From NCBI GenBank assembly GCA_013204595.1, contig JABMNK010000083.1, forward strand, positions 1 through 60,403: DNA of 60,403 bases, given 5' to 3'. Both the position numbers and the translations under genes were made by a program. The notes under the pieces are model-generated. The model was not told the origin of the DNA. It saw nothing but the letters and a program-made list of their open reading frames with translations, and searched no databases. The DNA comes from Flammeovirgaceae bacterium (GTDB lineage: Bacteria; Bacteroidota; Bacteroidia; Cytophagales; Cyclobacteriaceae). Positions 36,423 through 44,728 of the stretch are shown piece after piece (the first letter of the stretch is position 1; the number at the start of each line of letters is the position of its first letter).

Positions 36423-37508
36423 TTAGTAATATAATTTATTAGTTCTGCTTATCAAATAGAAATCTGCTATGACGAGTGCCGACATAGCTTCCACAATCGA
36501 TACTGCCCTTGGTACCACACAAGGATCGTGACGCCCTTTGCCCGAAACAGTAACCTCATTGCCCGCGTTATCAACACTTTTCTGATCTTGCATAATGGTT
36601 GCGACAGGCTTAAATGCCACATTAAAATAAATATCTTCCCCATTGGATATCCCTCCTTGTATCCCCCCAGATCTATTGGTAAGGGTTCTTACCTTTTCCC
36701 CTTCCATGTAAAAGGAATCATTATGATCAGAACCATTCATTTTAATTCCCTCAAAGCCACTACCATATTCAAAGCCCTTTACGGCATTTATACTTAACAT
36801 GGCCTTCCCGAGCTCAGCATGAAGCTTGTCAAAGACAGGCTCACCTAGTCCCGCCGGCACCTTTTTTATGACCCCTGTCACGACACCTCCAATAGTGTCC
36901 TGAGCCTTACGGACCCTATCTATTAGTTCAAACATTTCAGTAGCCATTGGCCCATCTGGACAGCGTACATCATTGGTGTCAATTTTGGTAAGGTCCAATT
37001 CGTTATAAGGCTTTTCTAGCTTTAAATTGCCCACCTGCGACACATAAGCATAAAATTCTGCACCAAAGGCTTGGGCCAGAAATTGTTTGGCTACTGCCCC
37101 TGCAGCCACACGAGCCGCTGTTTCTCTCGCTGAACTTCTCCCCCCTCCTCGATAATCACGCACTCCATACTTTTCTTGAAAAGTAAAATCCGCGTGACTC
37201 GGTCTGAATTGTTGCGCAATATGGTTATAATCTTTACTTTTTTGATCCTGATTGCGGATGATCATGGCCATCGGCGTACCCGTGGAGATCCCTTCAAAAA
37301 TGCCTGATAAAATTTCAACTTCGTCCTCCTCCTTGCGTTGAGTCGTGATTCTTGACTGGCCTGGCCTTCTCCTTGCAAGCTCGTTTTGTATGGATTCGAT
37401 ATCTATGATAATACCTGCCGGCAATCCATCAATTGTCACCCCTATTGCAGGGCCATGAGATTCACCGAAAGTTGAAATTTTGAATATTTTGCCGAATGTG
37501 CTGCCCAT
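36423..37508 (-). CDS. aroC: Chorismate synthase
   Basis: Catalyses the final shikimate-pathway step, EPSP to chorismate, using reduced FMN, in the cytosol. The 361-residue enzyme has all three signature blocks: [18 protein letters not shown] at the start, [20 protein letters not shown] in the middle, and the C-terminal [17 protein letters not shown]. The ATG shares one base with the BatD stop (TAATG), so the two are translationally coupled even though they have unrelated roles. Confidence 0.97.
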   Translation of the reverse strand: MGSTFGKIFKISTFGESHGPAIGVTIDGLPAGIIIDIESIQNELARRRPGQSRITTQRKEEDEVEILSGIFEGISTGTPMAMIIRNQDQKSKDYNHIAQQFRPSHADFTFQEKYGVRDYRGGGRSSARETAARVAAGAVAKQFLAQAFGAEFYAYVSQVGNLKLEKPYNELDLTKIDTNDVRCPDGPMATEMFELIDRVRKAQDTIGGVVTGVIKKVPAGLGEPVFDKLHAELGKAMLSINAVKGFEYGSGFEGIKMNGSDHNDSFYMEGEKVRTLTNRSGGIQGGISNGEDIYFNVAFKPVATIMQDQKSVDNAGNEVTVSGKGRHDPCVVPRAVSIVEAMSALVIADFYLISRTNKLYY

Positions 37509-38941
37509 TATTTTTTTAAAATTAACACTACTGAAAACACCAGTACGGCTAAGATAAAGAGGTTAATAAAGATCTGATAACTTGATACCAAATTAATTGA
37601 TGTTAATTCATTGTCTTCAAAGTCAATCCTATCATAAAATGACCCTAAATCGCTCGAAGAAATATACTCGTTCTTTCTGCTTTCGCCCACGACCACTACC
37701 GACAGGTCGGACCTGAGCGTATCATATTTCTCCTTGATTGGATCAAAAAATATCCATTGAATTACGTCTCCCAATTGGTAGGTCCCTGGCTCATTAGGTA
37801 TGGCGTAATAATCAAATTTTTTATTCCCTGAAACCATATTTGATGCCCTTCGGATGTTCTGGGCAGTGTTGGGCTCATAGAAATCAAAAATTTCAGTTTG
37901 CATAATGGCTGGTAAATTTATGGCACTAATATTGCCTTCTCCTCGTATGTCAAAGGAATAATTAAAACTTTGTCCAGTAGTTAATTGCTGGGTACTGATC
38001 GCCTCTTTTAAACGAAAATTCCCTACATTCACACGCTCTTTTAAAGGATGTGGAGGCAATTCCCTTATATTGATCGTCTTCGGTTTACTATTAAAAGTTT
38101 CATAATCCTCCTCTCGATTTCGTCCAAAAAAGGAAGGATTTTTAGCCTGTTTATATTTAATTAATTTCAGCGCTACAGAGGGGAATTTTATCGGCTCCAA
38201 GTTTAAAGGAAAATAGGTAGCCTGATAAATTTTGTACTGGGTATAACGTTCGCCTTTTATTTCAATAGGCTCTCCATTAATGTTATCTATGCTGAAATTC
38301 TCCTCCCAACAACTTTCAGGCCTAATCTGCTTGACAATTTCCGTGATTTGAGTCCCCAAATCATAAAATCTCATATCTGCCCGATTAGAGGCCGCTACAT
38401 AAAACGCAAGTGTAGTCGTGATTCCTTCCCCCAAATAGGCTTCGTTTTTGTCTGTAGTCAACGCCAAAAAAGCTTCGGACTCTACCTCAATAAATTCAGT
38501 GGGTCCAGGCTGCTGGAAAAAATCCTGAAACGGATCCTGTGTATTTTGCCTGCGCTGCTGCGCAGGTGCTGTAATAGTTATTTTTTTACCCTTAATCGTG
38601 TAATCCTGATCATTGATGGTCATGGCAAAATCAGGAATTACAAGGGGGCCTTCCTTAACTGCCTGATAATTTTGGATAATACTTTGAGAAGAGGACATCT
38701 GTCCATTGATGTAATTAGTAGAGGTCGATGACGAGGTCCCTCTCTTTACCAGTCCATCTATTTCCGGAAAATCACTATACTTTCGTAATCGATCATTTTC
38801 CACGGTGATTGTAATCGTCCAATTTTGATTCAAAGCAAATTGATCAGGACCATAAGTTACACTCACGTTTTGAGCAAACGCCGCCTGCACTAGTAACAAC
38901 AATCCAATAGTATTCAAAAAGCCTCTAAATATACTTTTCAT
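37508..38941 (-). CDS. BatD-family protein
   Basis: A 477-residue exported membrane protein: signal peptide (about 1-23, ending AFAQ), a large periplasmic region of Ig-like beta domains ([19 protein letters not shown]-type repeat, [34 protein letters not shown]-like stretches), and one C-terminal membrane helix (about 457-475). These match BatD, an oxygen-tolerance protein usually encoded in a batABCDE operon with a MoxR ATPase. Here no batA, batB or moxR is adjacent, only aroC. A TAAATTTG box lies 79 nt upstream. Confidence 0.85.
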   Translation of the reverse strand: MKSIFRGFLNTIGLLLLVQAAFAQNVSVTYGPDQFALNQNWTITITVENDRLRKYSDFPEIDGLVKRGTSSSTSTNYINGQMSSSQSIIQNYQAVKEGPLVIPDFAMTINDQDYTIKGKKITITAPAQQRRQNTQDPFQDFFQQPGPTEFIEVESEAFLALTTDKNEAYLGEGITTTLAFYVAASNRADMRFYDLGTQITEIVKQIRPESCWEENFSIDNINGEPIEIKGERYTQYKIYQATYFPLNLEPIKFPSVALKLIKYKQAKNPSFFGRNREEDYETFNSKPKTINIRELPPHPLKERVNVGNFRLKEAISTQQLTTGQSFNYSFDIRGEGNISAINLPAIMQTEIFDFYEPNTAQNIRRASNMVSGNKKFDYYAIPNEPGTYQLGDVIQWIFFDPIKEKYDTLRSDLSVVVVGESRKNEYISSSDLGSFYDRIDFEDNELTSINLVSSYQIFINLFILAVLVFSVVLILKK

Positions 38942-39441
38942 TAAAACAGTATTATAAAAATTAATAAACGCTATGGTGATTCAAAATAGTATGGTGATAT
39001 CAGTCTTTTGATCAGCAAACAAATTTAGAACATCGCAAGAGACTTTGAAACAAAAGGATGCAATCCTGTTAAAAAACAAAGTTCTCTTCCCTTGCTAAAG
39101 ACCCTCAATCGAGGGGTATTAAACTTAAGTCTGATCCTTGTTTAATGCCACCACCGCACAATATAAGATACCTCAGACAATTGATATAGAGAAACTGAAA
39201 AATAGCATGTACTCATCTTGGGAAAGATCAATCAAGAAACATAGAGAATCATACAATTACTTAATAATCAGAGACCATCGTATGTCTAACATATATTTGA
39301 CCGAATATGACATACCAACGTTGATCTAGGTGTAATCTAGAACTTTATCAAAAAAACTAATGAAAAACCCCAAATGATCTTGATAGGCATTAATAGTCAA
39401 ATAGCTACTTGAATTTAATATATTATGCGACGGAAAATGTC
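38942..39441. other. 500-nt intergenic region
   Basis: No supported gene. It contains a TATGGTGAT direct repeat (38972-38980 and 38990-38998, 18 bp apart), a TAAATTTG box for the BatD gene, a small hairpin CCCTC-aatc-GAGGG near 39103, and a 63-codon plus-strand frame (39138-39329) with no recognisable domain, judged non-coding. Confidence 0.5.
39020..39027 (-). promoter_or_regulatory. Candidate -7 box of the batD-aroC unit
   Basis: Minus-strand TAAATTTG fits TAnnTTTG. A TTTG (minus strand, plus 39051-39054) lies 23 nt upstream, slightly further than the usual 19-21. Confidence 0.4.
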
Positions 39442-40086
39442 TTATTCTACAAATACAAAATGATCTATATGATCCTCTGGGACAATTTTAAGGGCATTAC
39501 TCACGGTAAGGTTAATCAGGATTTGAGAGGCTTCATTACGACTAATATTAGCAATTACAGCATATTCTTCGACGGTGATATTTTCATGATTCCCTAGATA
39601 ATTAAAAAGTATCTTTTCATTTTTTCCGTAAGAAAAAGCCCTTGGTGTTCCCTGCGAAGAGAATTTTAATATCTGCCGAAGCTCTCTGCTCGCTTGGATA
39701 CATCTATCTTGAATTCTAAAAAATGCCTTACCTCGTTTGTGCATGGATGTAAGCAACCCAAAATAAGGTTTAGCATCGCCTGAGTAAATGTAATAGTGAA
39801 GAATGGATTGCTTGAGACTAATGGGAATTACCTCATAATCATAACGAATCTTTGGCCTACAAAGCTCCGAAATAGCTTTTTCCATGACAAAATGCTCTTC
39901 ATAGACGTCTTTAAGCCCGACGATTGTACCGTCGTCATCGACACCTATGAAAAGATGGCCACCTGATGAATTAGCAAAAGCCACTACTTCTTTGATGATT
40001 CTTTCGGGATACTTGGCCTTTCTTTTAAACTCTACTAGATCCCCTTCACCTTGACGAATCAATTGCTGTGCCTCGAAGAGTGTCAT
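39442..40086 (-). CDS. AlbA_2 (Schlafen-type) domain protein
   Basis: A 214-residue protein. The N-terminal AlbA_2 domain (about 10-125) shows EGDLVEFKRKAK (about 14-25), VVAFANSSGGHLFIGVDDDG (about 35-54) and a VEFK/IGVDD pattern typical of this putative ATP or nucleic-acid-binding family. The C-terminal part (about 145-214) has a winged-helix-like segment (ITVEEYAVIANISRNEASQILINL) of the kind found in regulators. It is the last gene of a minus-strand run with the AAA ATPase and VWA genes, 19 nt after the ATPase; a regulatory role is plausible but unproven. Confidence 0.85.
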   Translation of the reverse strand: MTLFEAQQLIRQGEGDLVEFKRKAKYPERIIKEVVAFANSSGGHLFIGVDDDGTIVGLKDVYEEHFVMEKAISELCRPKIRYDYEVIPISLKQSILHYYIYSGDAKPYFGLLTSMHKRGKAFFRIQDRCIQASRELRQILKFSSQGTPRAFSYGKNEKILFNYLGNHENITVEEYAVIANISRNEASQILINLTVSNALKIVPEDHIDHFVFVE

Positions 40087-40105
40087 GTGCTAACAAATTA
40101 CGCTG

Positions 40106-41617
40106 TTAGAGGTCTTCGGCGGCATGATCCTCCAAATTAAACATACTGCTGATAAGGTCCTTGAATTGAATACCTTCTTCAAGGGCATGCTTACTCAATA
40201 AGCTATATTCCGCTAATCCATGTAGGGCCAGTTCCATCAAGAATAATTGATACGCTTCGGGCTCTTTTTTAAACTTCGCTGTTACCAAATCCGAGAGACC
40301 TGGAACGGAGTGCAACGTTTCCTTGTACTCCTTATCGCTTGCATCTAGCAAAAGATCTAGCATATTTCCCTTTCCAAACCAGTCTGAAATGGTTTTATAG
40401 GGATTTTCAGTTTTTTTATTCTTCCTGATTTTTTCAGGATCCGGAAAAAAATTGATAAACTGCGTCCGAATGGCTTTACTAATCAAATTGGCCGCCACAA
40501 TACCTGGCCCCTCTTGTTCTCCTTCATAGACCAACTCAACTTTACCGGTAATTGCCGGGATTACTCCTACGAAATCAGAAACCCTAATAACTGTATCCTT
40601 TGAGCCATTGATCAACTTCCTACGCTCAGCAGCGCTTACCAAGTTTTCATAGGCCGAAATAGTCAAACGTGCAGATACGCCACTTTTGGCATCCACAAAT
40701 TCACTAATACGTGCTTCAATAGCAATTTGCTCAACTAAATCTTTGACCAACTCAAAGGATTGCACAGTCTTCAACTGAATAGATTCAAGACGCGCCTCTT
40801 GTTGAGTGATTTTTTTTCCAATTTCGATGCTTTTTGGATAATGTGTGATGATCTGACTGTCAATCCGATCCTTTAGTGGTGTGACGATACTACCACGGTT
40901 GGTGTAATCTTCCGGATTTGCTGTAAAAACGAATTGGACGTCCAATGGCAATCGCAACTTAAATCCACGAATCTGAATGTCTCCTTCTTGCAAAATATTG
41001 AACAATGCTACTTGAATTCTCGCTTGCAAGTCTGGCAGCTCATTGATCACAAAAATACATCTATGGGATCTTGGAATAAGTCCATAATGAATGACCCGCT
41101 GATCTGAATAGGCCAATTTCAAACTAGCCGCTTTGATGGGATCAACATCTCCAATCAAATCCGCAATAGATACATCCGGTGTAGCCAATTTCTCGGTATA
41201 ACGGTCCGCTCTATGCAACCATGAAATAGGCATTTTGTCTCCCTGGGCTTTCAATAAATCGATGCCATATTGTGAGATAGGGTTTAAAGGATCATCGTTT
41301 AAGACCGACCCCTCTATGCAAGGTATCCACTCATCTAGTAGCAAAGTCATCATTCTGGCAATTCTTGTTTTTGCCTGTCCACGAAGACCAAGAAAATTAA
41401 TATTGTGCTTGGCCAAAATCGCCCTTTCAATATCTGGAATTACGGTGTGCTCATAGCCCCAAATTCCCGAAAATACTGATTTTTCAACCTTCAATGCAGC
41501 TATAAGATTTTTTCTTAATTCATCCTTGATGCCGATGGACTCATAACCAGAAGCCTTTAATTCTTCAAGTGCGGTAATTTTTAATAGTTGCTTTGCTGGT
41601 ATATCGTAATAGCTCAT
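40106..41617 (-). CDS. Magnesium-chelatase-like AAA ATPase
   Basis: A 503-residue AAA+ ATPase related to ChlI/BchI. The Walker A region is unusual, GLRGQAKTRI (about 77-86, GxxGQAKT), followed by FVINELPDLQARIQVALFNIL (Walker B, ~200) and FTANPEDYTNRGSIVTPLKDRID (sensor and arginine-finger region). ATG at 41617 is chosen: the longer frame begins with TTG at 41659 inside the upstream VWA gene, while 41617 lies 4 nt after that gene's stop. ATPase plus VWA pairs of this kind remodel metalloproteins or protein complexes; the client here is unknown. Confidence 0.85.
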   Translation of the reverse strand: MSYYDIPAKQLLKITALEELKASGYESIGIKDELRKNLIAALKVEKSVFSGIWGYEHTVIPDIERAILAKHNINFLGLRGQAKTRIARMMTLLLDEWIPCIEGSVLNDDPLNPISQYGIDLLKAQGDKMPISWLHRADRYTEKLATPDVSIADLIGDVDPIKAASLKLAYSDQRVIHYGLIPRSHRCIFVINELPDLQARIQVALFNILQEGDIQIRGFKLRLPLDVQFVFTANPEDYTNRGSIVTPLKDRIDSQIITHYPKSIEIGKKITQQEARLESIQLKTVQSFELVKDLVEQIAIEARISEFVDAKSGVSARLTISAYENLVSAAERRKLINGSKDTVIRVSDFVGVIPAITGKVELVYEGEQEGPGIVAANLISKAIRTQFINFFPDPEKIRKNKKTENPYKTISDWFGKGNMLDLLLDASDKEYKETLHSVPGLSDLVTAKFKKEPEAYQLFLMELALHGLAEYSLLSKHALEEGIQFKDLISSMFNLEDHAAEDL

Positions 41618-41621
41618 GTAA

Positions 41622-42719
41622 TCAGAGATTTTTTCTGCGGTTTTTTTTATAATCTTCAAATATTAGGTGACCCAAACCTTGCAAGCTGCTATAATAGGCA
41701 TTGCCGTTATTCACCTGGGTAAACTCTTGAACAAACTGCTTCAAATAAGGGTCTGACGCAATCATAAATGTAGTAATAGGGACATTATTTCTACGGCATT
41801 GGGCTGCCAAATTGAGTGTTTTGTTAAGAATTTTTGGATCCAAACCAAAACTATTTTTATAATACTTTAAGCCAACTTTCATGCAGGTTGGCTTACCATC
41901 AGTAATCATAAAAATTTGCTTGTTCTTGTTTTTCTTTCTTCGAAGAATATCTATAGCCAACTCAAGCCCTGCCACAGTATTGGTGTGATATGGGCCTACT
42001 TGAAGAAACGGCAAATCTTTGATTTCAATTTGCCATGCGTCATTTCCAAATACGATAATATCCAAAGTATCCTTAGGGTATTTTTGCTTGATCAATTCGG
42101 CCAAAGCCATGGCGACTTTCTTGGCTGGGGTGATTCGATCCTCTCCATACAGAATCATAGAATGGCTGATATCTATCATCAGCACGGTGGAAGTCTGAGT
42201 TTTATAATCCTTATCTTGAATTTCCAAATCACGTTCCGTGAGCATAAAATTTTCTGCGCCATTATTGACTTGCGCATTTTTGAGACTTTCAGTGAGCGCT
42301 ATTTGATCTGGTGCATCACCAAATTCAAATGCCCTGAAATCTGTACTCGCCTCATCCCCTTGCCCTGTATAATGCGTTTTATGATTCCCTTTTCCTGTTT
42401 TTTTTAGTTTACCGAAAATCTCATCTAGGGCATTTTTCCTGATCTTTTGCTCCGCCTTTGGAGTGCTTTTAAATGTTGCGTCATCTGCCCCTTGTTTGAT
42501 ATAGCCCTGGTCATTTAGGTCATCCATAAAATCTCCAATCCCATACTCTGGACTTGTCAAATTGTATCGCTTGTCAAGATTGGAAAGCCAGCTTAATGTT
42601 TCTGAGACATCTCCACCGGTGATAACCATGAGCTGCAAGAAAATATCGAGTAAATTTTCAAAAGTTCCATTTTTCTGATCTTTATCCGGTATATATTCTG
42701 TAAATCTATGTCCAATCAT
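41622..42719 (-). CDS. VWA-domain protein paired with the AAA ATPase
   Basis: A 365-residue protein with a helical N-terminal region (about 1-165) and a von Willebrand factor A domain (about 175-355). The metal-ion-dependent adhesion site reads DISHS (D183, S185, S187), followed by FGNDAWQIEI and MITDGKPTC. It has no signal peptide, so it acts in the cytosol. Gene order (VWA, then ATPase 4 nt downstream) matches chelatase- or MoxR-like pairs in which the VWA protein recruits the substrate to the ATPase ring. No porphyrin or cobalamin genes are nearby. Confidence 0.88.
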   Translation of the reverse strand: MIGHRFTEYIPDKDQKNGTFENLLDIFLQLMVITGGDVSETLSWLSNLDKRYNLTSPEYGIGDFMDDLNDQGYIKQGADDATFKSTPKAEQKIRKNALDEIFGKLKKTGKGNHKTHYTGQGDEASTDFRAFEFGDAPDQIALTESLKNAQVNNGAENFMLTERDLEIQDKDYKTQTSTVLMIDISHSMILYGEDRITPAKKVAMALAELIKQKYPKDTLDIIVFGNDAWQIEIKDLPFLQVGPYHTNTVAGLELAIDILRRKKNKNKQIFMITDGKPTCMKVGLKYYKNSFGLDPKILNKTLNLAAQCRRNNVPITTFMIASDPYLKQFVQEFTQVNNGNAYYSSLQGLGHLIFEDYKKNRRKNL

Positions 42720-42790
42720 GATCCGTTTTTCCTTGATTGATAACCAAATTTTTTCAAGAAAGATTTCATCTTTTGAGATTTAAATTAAAA

Positions 42791-42804
42791 AATTTCATGA
42801 AATT
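42791..42804. repeat. 14-bp palindrome upstream of the VWA gene
   Basis: AATTTCATGAAATT is perfectly self-complementary and lies 72 nt upstream of the VWA start, between that gene and bshA. It may be an operator; AT-rich palindromes also arise by chance. Confidence 0.3.
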
Positions 42805-42832
42805 AAAATATAGTTTTTAAGGCATTTTACCT

Positions 42833-43948
42833 TTATAGCACTTCCTTATATACTTGCTCATACAATGGCAGAATTTTGGACAATTCAAAAAGCTTCGCAC
42901 GTTTCAACGCGGCGGCCTTGAACGTATTCAAATTGCGGTCGTCCAAAATATGAATGGCCTTTTCAGCCATCCTATCAATATCTCCAATTTCACAAACATA
43001 TCCCGTTTCACCATCTATATTCAATTCGACAAGTCCACCAGCATTTGTTGAAATTAGCGGCACCTCACAAGCCATCGCCTCAAGCGCAGCCAATCCAAAG
43101 CTTTCTTTTTCCGAGGTCATAATAAAAAGGTCACTTACCGAAAGTACCTCCTCAACTTTCGACATTTTTCCCAAAAACCGAATGTCTTCGAAACTACAAT
43201 TGTCTCTAGTAAATTGCTCTAACTCTGATCTTTCAGGACCATCCCCTATCAAAAACAACTTGACAGGCATCTGCTTACTCACTTGACAAAACACTTTAAT
43301 CACGTCTTCCACTCGCTTTACTTTCCTGAAGTTTGACGTATGAACGATTAGCTTTTCCCCATTGGGACAAATCGCCTTTTTGAAATGATCCTTTTTCTGC
43401 TTTTTAAATCGATTTAAGTCTACAAAATTGGGAATGACGGTAATCTCTTTGGTAATATCAAATAGGTCATAAGTATCTTGCCGTAGCGAATTGGAGACGG
43501 CAGTAACCGCATCCGACTGATTGATGGCATAGGTCACTACCGGCTCGTAGGTAACATCCTTTCCTACCAAGGTAATGTCTGTGCCATGTAATGTTGTGAC
43601 GACCGGAATCACAATCCCTTTAGTAGCCAATATTTGTTTTGCTAAAAGCGCTGCGGAGGCATGCGGAATGGCATAATGAACATGTAAAATATCTAATTTC
43701 TCATGCTGAACCACGTCAACCATCCGACTAGCCAAAGCTATCTCATAAGGAGGGTATTCAAACAAAGGATATTCCTTAATGATCACTTCATGATAAAATA
43801 GATTCTCACTGAAATAATCTAATCTAGTCGGCTGAGAATAGGTAATAAAATGAACCTTATGTCCCTCCTTTGCCAACGCCTTCCCTAATTCGGTCGCCAC
43901 TACTCCACTACCGCCATATGTTGGATAACAAACAATTCCAATTTTCAT
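42833..43948 (-). CDS. bshA: N-acetyl-alpha-D-glucosaminyl L-malate synthase (bacillithiol pathway)
   Basis: First enzyme of bacillithiol synthesis: joins GlcNAc from UDP-GlcNAc to L-malate. The 371-residue GT4 glycosyltransferase has the characteristic BshA start MKIGIVCYPTYGGSGVVATE, LHVHYAIPHA (about 95-104), HTSNFRKVKRVEDV, and EKESFGLAALEAMACEVPLI with the E-x7-E retaining GT4 motif. Its presence suggests the organism uses bacillithiol as its low-molecular-weight thiol; the partner genes bshB and bshC are not in the window. It stands alone with a 113-nt spacer to the VWA gene. Confidence 0.95.
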   Translation of the reverse strand: MKIGIVCYPTYGGSGVVATELGKALAKEGHKVHFITYSQPTRLDYFSENLFYHEVIIKEYPLFEYPPYEIALASRMVDVVQHEKLDILHVHYAIPHASAALLAKQILATKGIVIPVVTTLHGTDITLVGKDVTYEPVVTYAINQSDAVTAVSNSLRQDTYDLFDITKEITVIPNFVDLNRFKKQKKDHFKKAICPNGEKLIVHTSNFRKVKRVEDVIKVFCQVSKQMPVKLFLIGDGPERSELEQFTRDNCSFEDIRFLGKMSKVEEVLSVSDLFIMTSEKESFGLAALEAMACEVPLISTNAGGLVELNIDGETGYVCEIGDIDRMAEKAIHILDDRNLNTFKAAALKRAKLFELSKILPLYEQVYKEVL

Positions 43949-44045
43949 CTTAGTCTAGATATATTTAATAATCTGAATTAACGTATTATGCTTTAAATAG
44001 TTCCAAAATATTGGCTAGTATGATCGCCTCAGAAAAATTTCTTTC

Positions 44046-44061
44046 ATTGGGGATCCCCAAT
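44046..44061. repeat. 16-bp perfect palindrome upstream of bshA
   Basis: ATTGGGGATCCCCAAT is self-complementary with a GC-rich centre, in otherwise AT-rich intergenic DNA, 98 nt before the bshA start. Size and placement suggest a dimeric regulator site. Confidence 0.45.
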
Positions 44062-44257
44062 AGCAGATACTAGTGTAAGTTAATAGCTATTCTTGAATCA
44101 AAACTTGAAAATAACAAACTATTAGCAGATCATTTGATTCCAATTCGTGCCAAAGGAAGGCCTTTTTAACATCAGAAAATAAATAATAAGTCGGTGCTCA
44201 TTGTTGCCTTTCCAAAACTAAATTACAATTTTTTTAACCTCCTTAGTTAGTTTTCAA

Positions 44258-44265
44258 TAAATTTG
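44258..44265 (+). promoter_or_regulatory. Candidate -7 box of the mutL unit
   Basis: TAAATTTG fits TAnnTTTG, 121 nt before the first gene of the unit. No clear -33 TTTG precedes it. Confidence 0.25.
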
Positions 44266-44386
44266 AACTAGTTAAAATACAGATGACCCCTGGCGGCGCT
44301 TTTTTTTGTGAATAGTCGGTTTCTGACAAGCAGTTAAATGGTCTTCTAAATAAATTCGCTTTAAATATTTAATTGTTCTTTAGACA

Positions 44387-44728
44387 ATGAAAATACCCTC
44401 ATTCATCAAATTACCCAATCACAAGAAATTCATCATAACCCCTCGTCACTATGATCCCATTAAAGAGGAAATAGCTGAAAGAACGGAAATGATTAGGAAA
44501 GAGATGTCTGGTGAAGAGCATTTTGGCACTCGCTCAAGTAGAATTACTTTTGATCGACGCTCAAGTCCAGGACCATTAACATCGGGGCTGCAGCTTGTGA
44601 TCGCAGCAATTTTAGGATTATTTGTGCTCGGATGGCTTTATTTTGGGAATCAAATAGGCTATATACTATGGTTGGCTTTACCCGTTTATGGTTATTTTAA
44701 ATTTAGAAAAAAAGCGCCTAAGACCTAA
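44387..44728 (+). CDS. Small conserved-looking membrane protein
   Basis: A 113-residue protein with a positively charged N-terminal part (KIPSFIKLPNHKKFIITPRHYDP) and two adjacent C-terminal membrane helices (about 66-83 and 88-103), ending in a basic tail. Genes of this type precede mutL in several Bacteroidota. It shares one base with mutL (TAATG), so they are co-translated. No function is known; the middle SRITFDRRSSPGP stretch is probably disordered. Confidence 0.75.
   Translation: MKIPSFIKLPNHKKFIITPRHYDPIKEEIAERTEMIRKEMSGEEHFGTRSSRITFDRRSSPGPLTSGLQLVIAAILGLFVLGWLYFGNQIGYILWLALPVYGYFKFRKKAPKT

Larger units (their letters stand above)
43949..44386. other. 438-nt divergent intergenic region between bshA and the mutL unit
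   Basis: Contains a 16-bp perfect palindrome (listed separately) and a TAAATTTG box at 44258-44265. A GC-rich stretch followed by eight T residues near 44290-44308 does not form a convincing hairpin. No further gene is seen. Confidence 0.5.

Noticed and set aside
39138-39329. 63-codon plus-strand ORF in the gap before the AlbA_2 gene
   Set aside because: No recognised domain, no signal or ribosome-binding site evidence, and biased only by AT-rich DNA.
41916-42407. 163-codon plus-strand frame
   Set aside because: Shadow of the VWA gene on the minus strand, which has an intact MIDAS motif.
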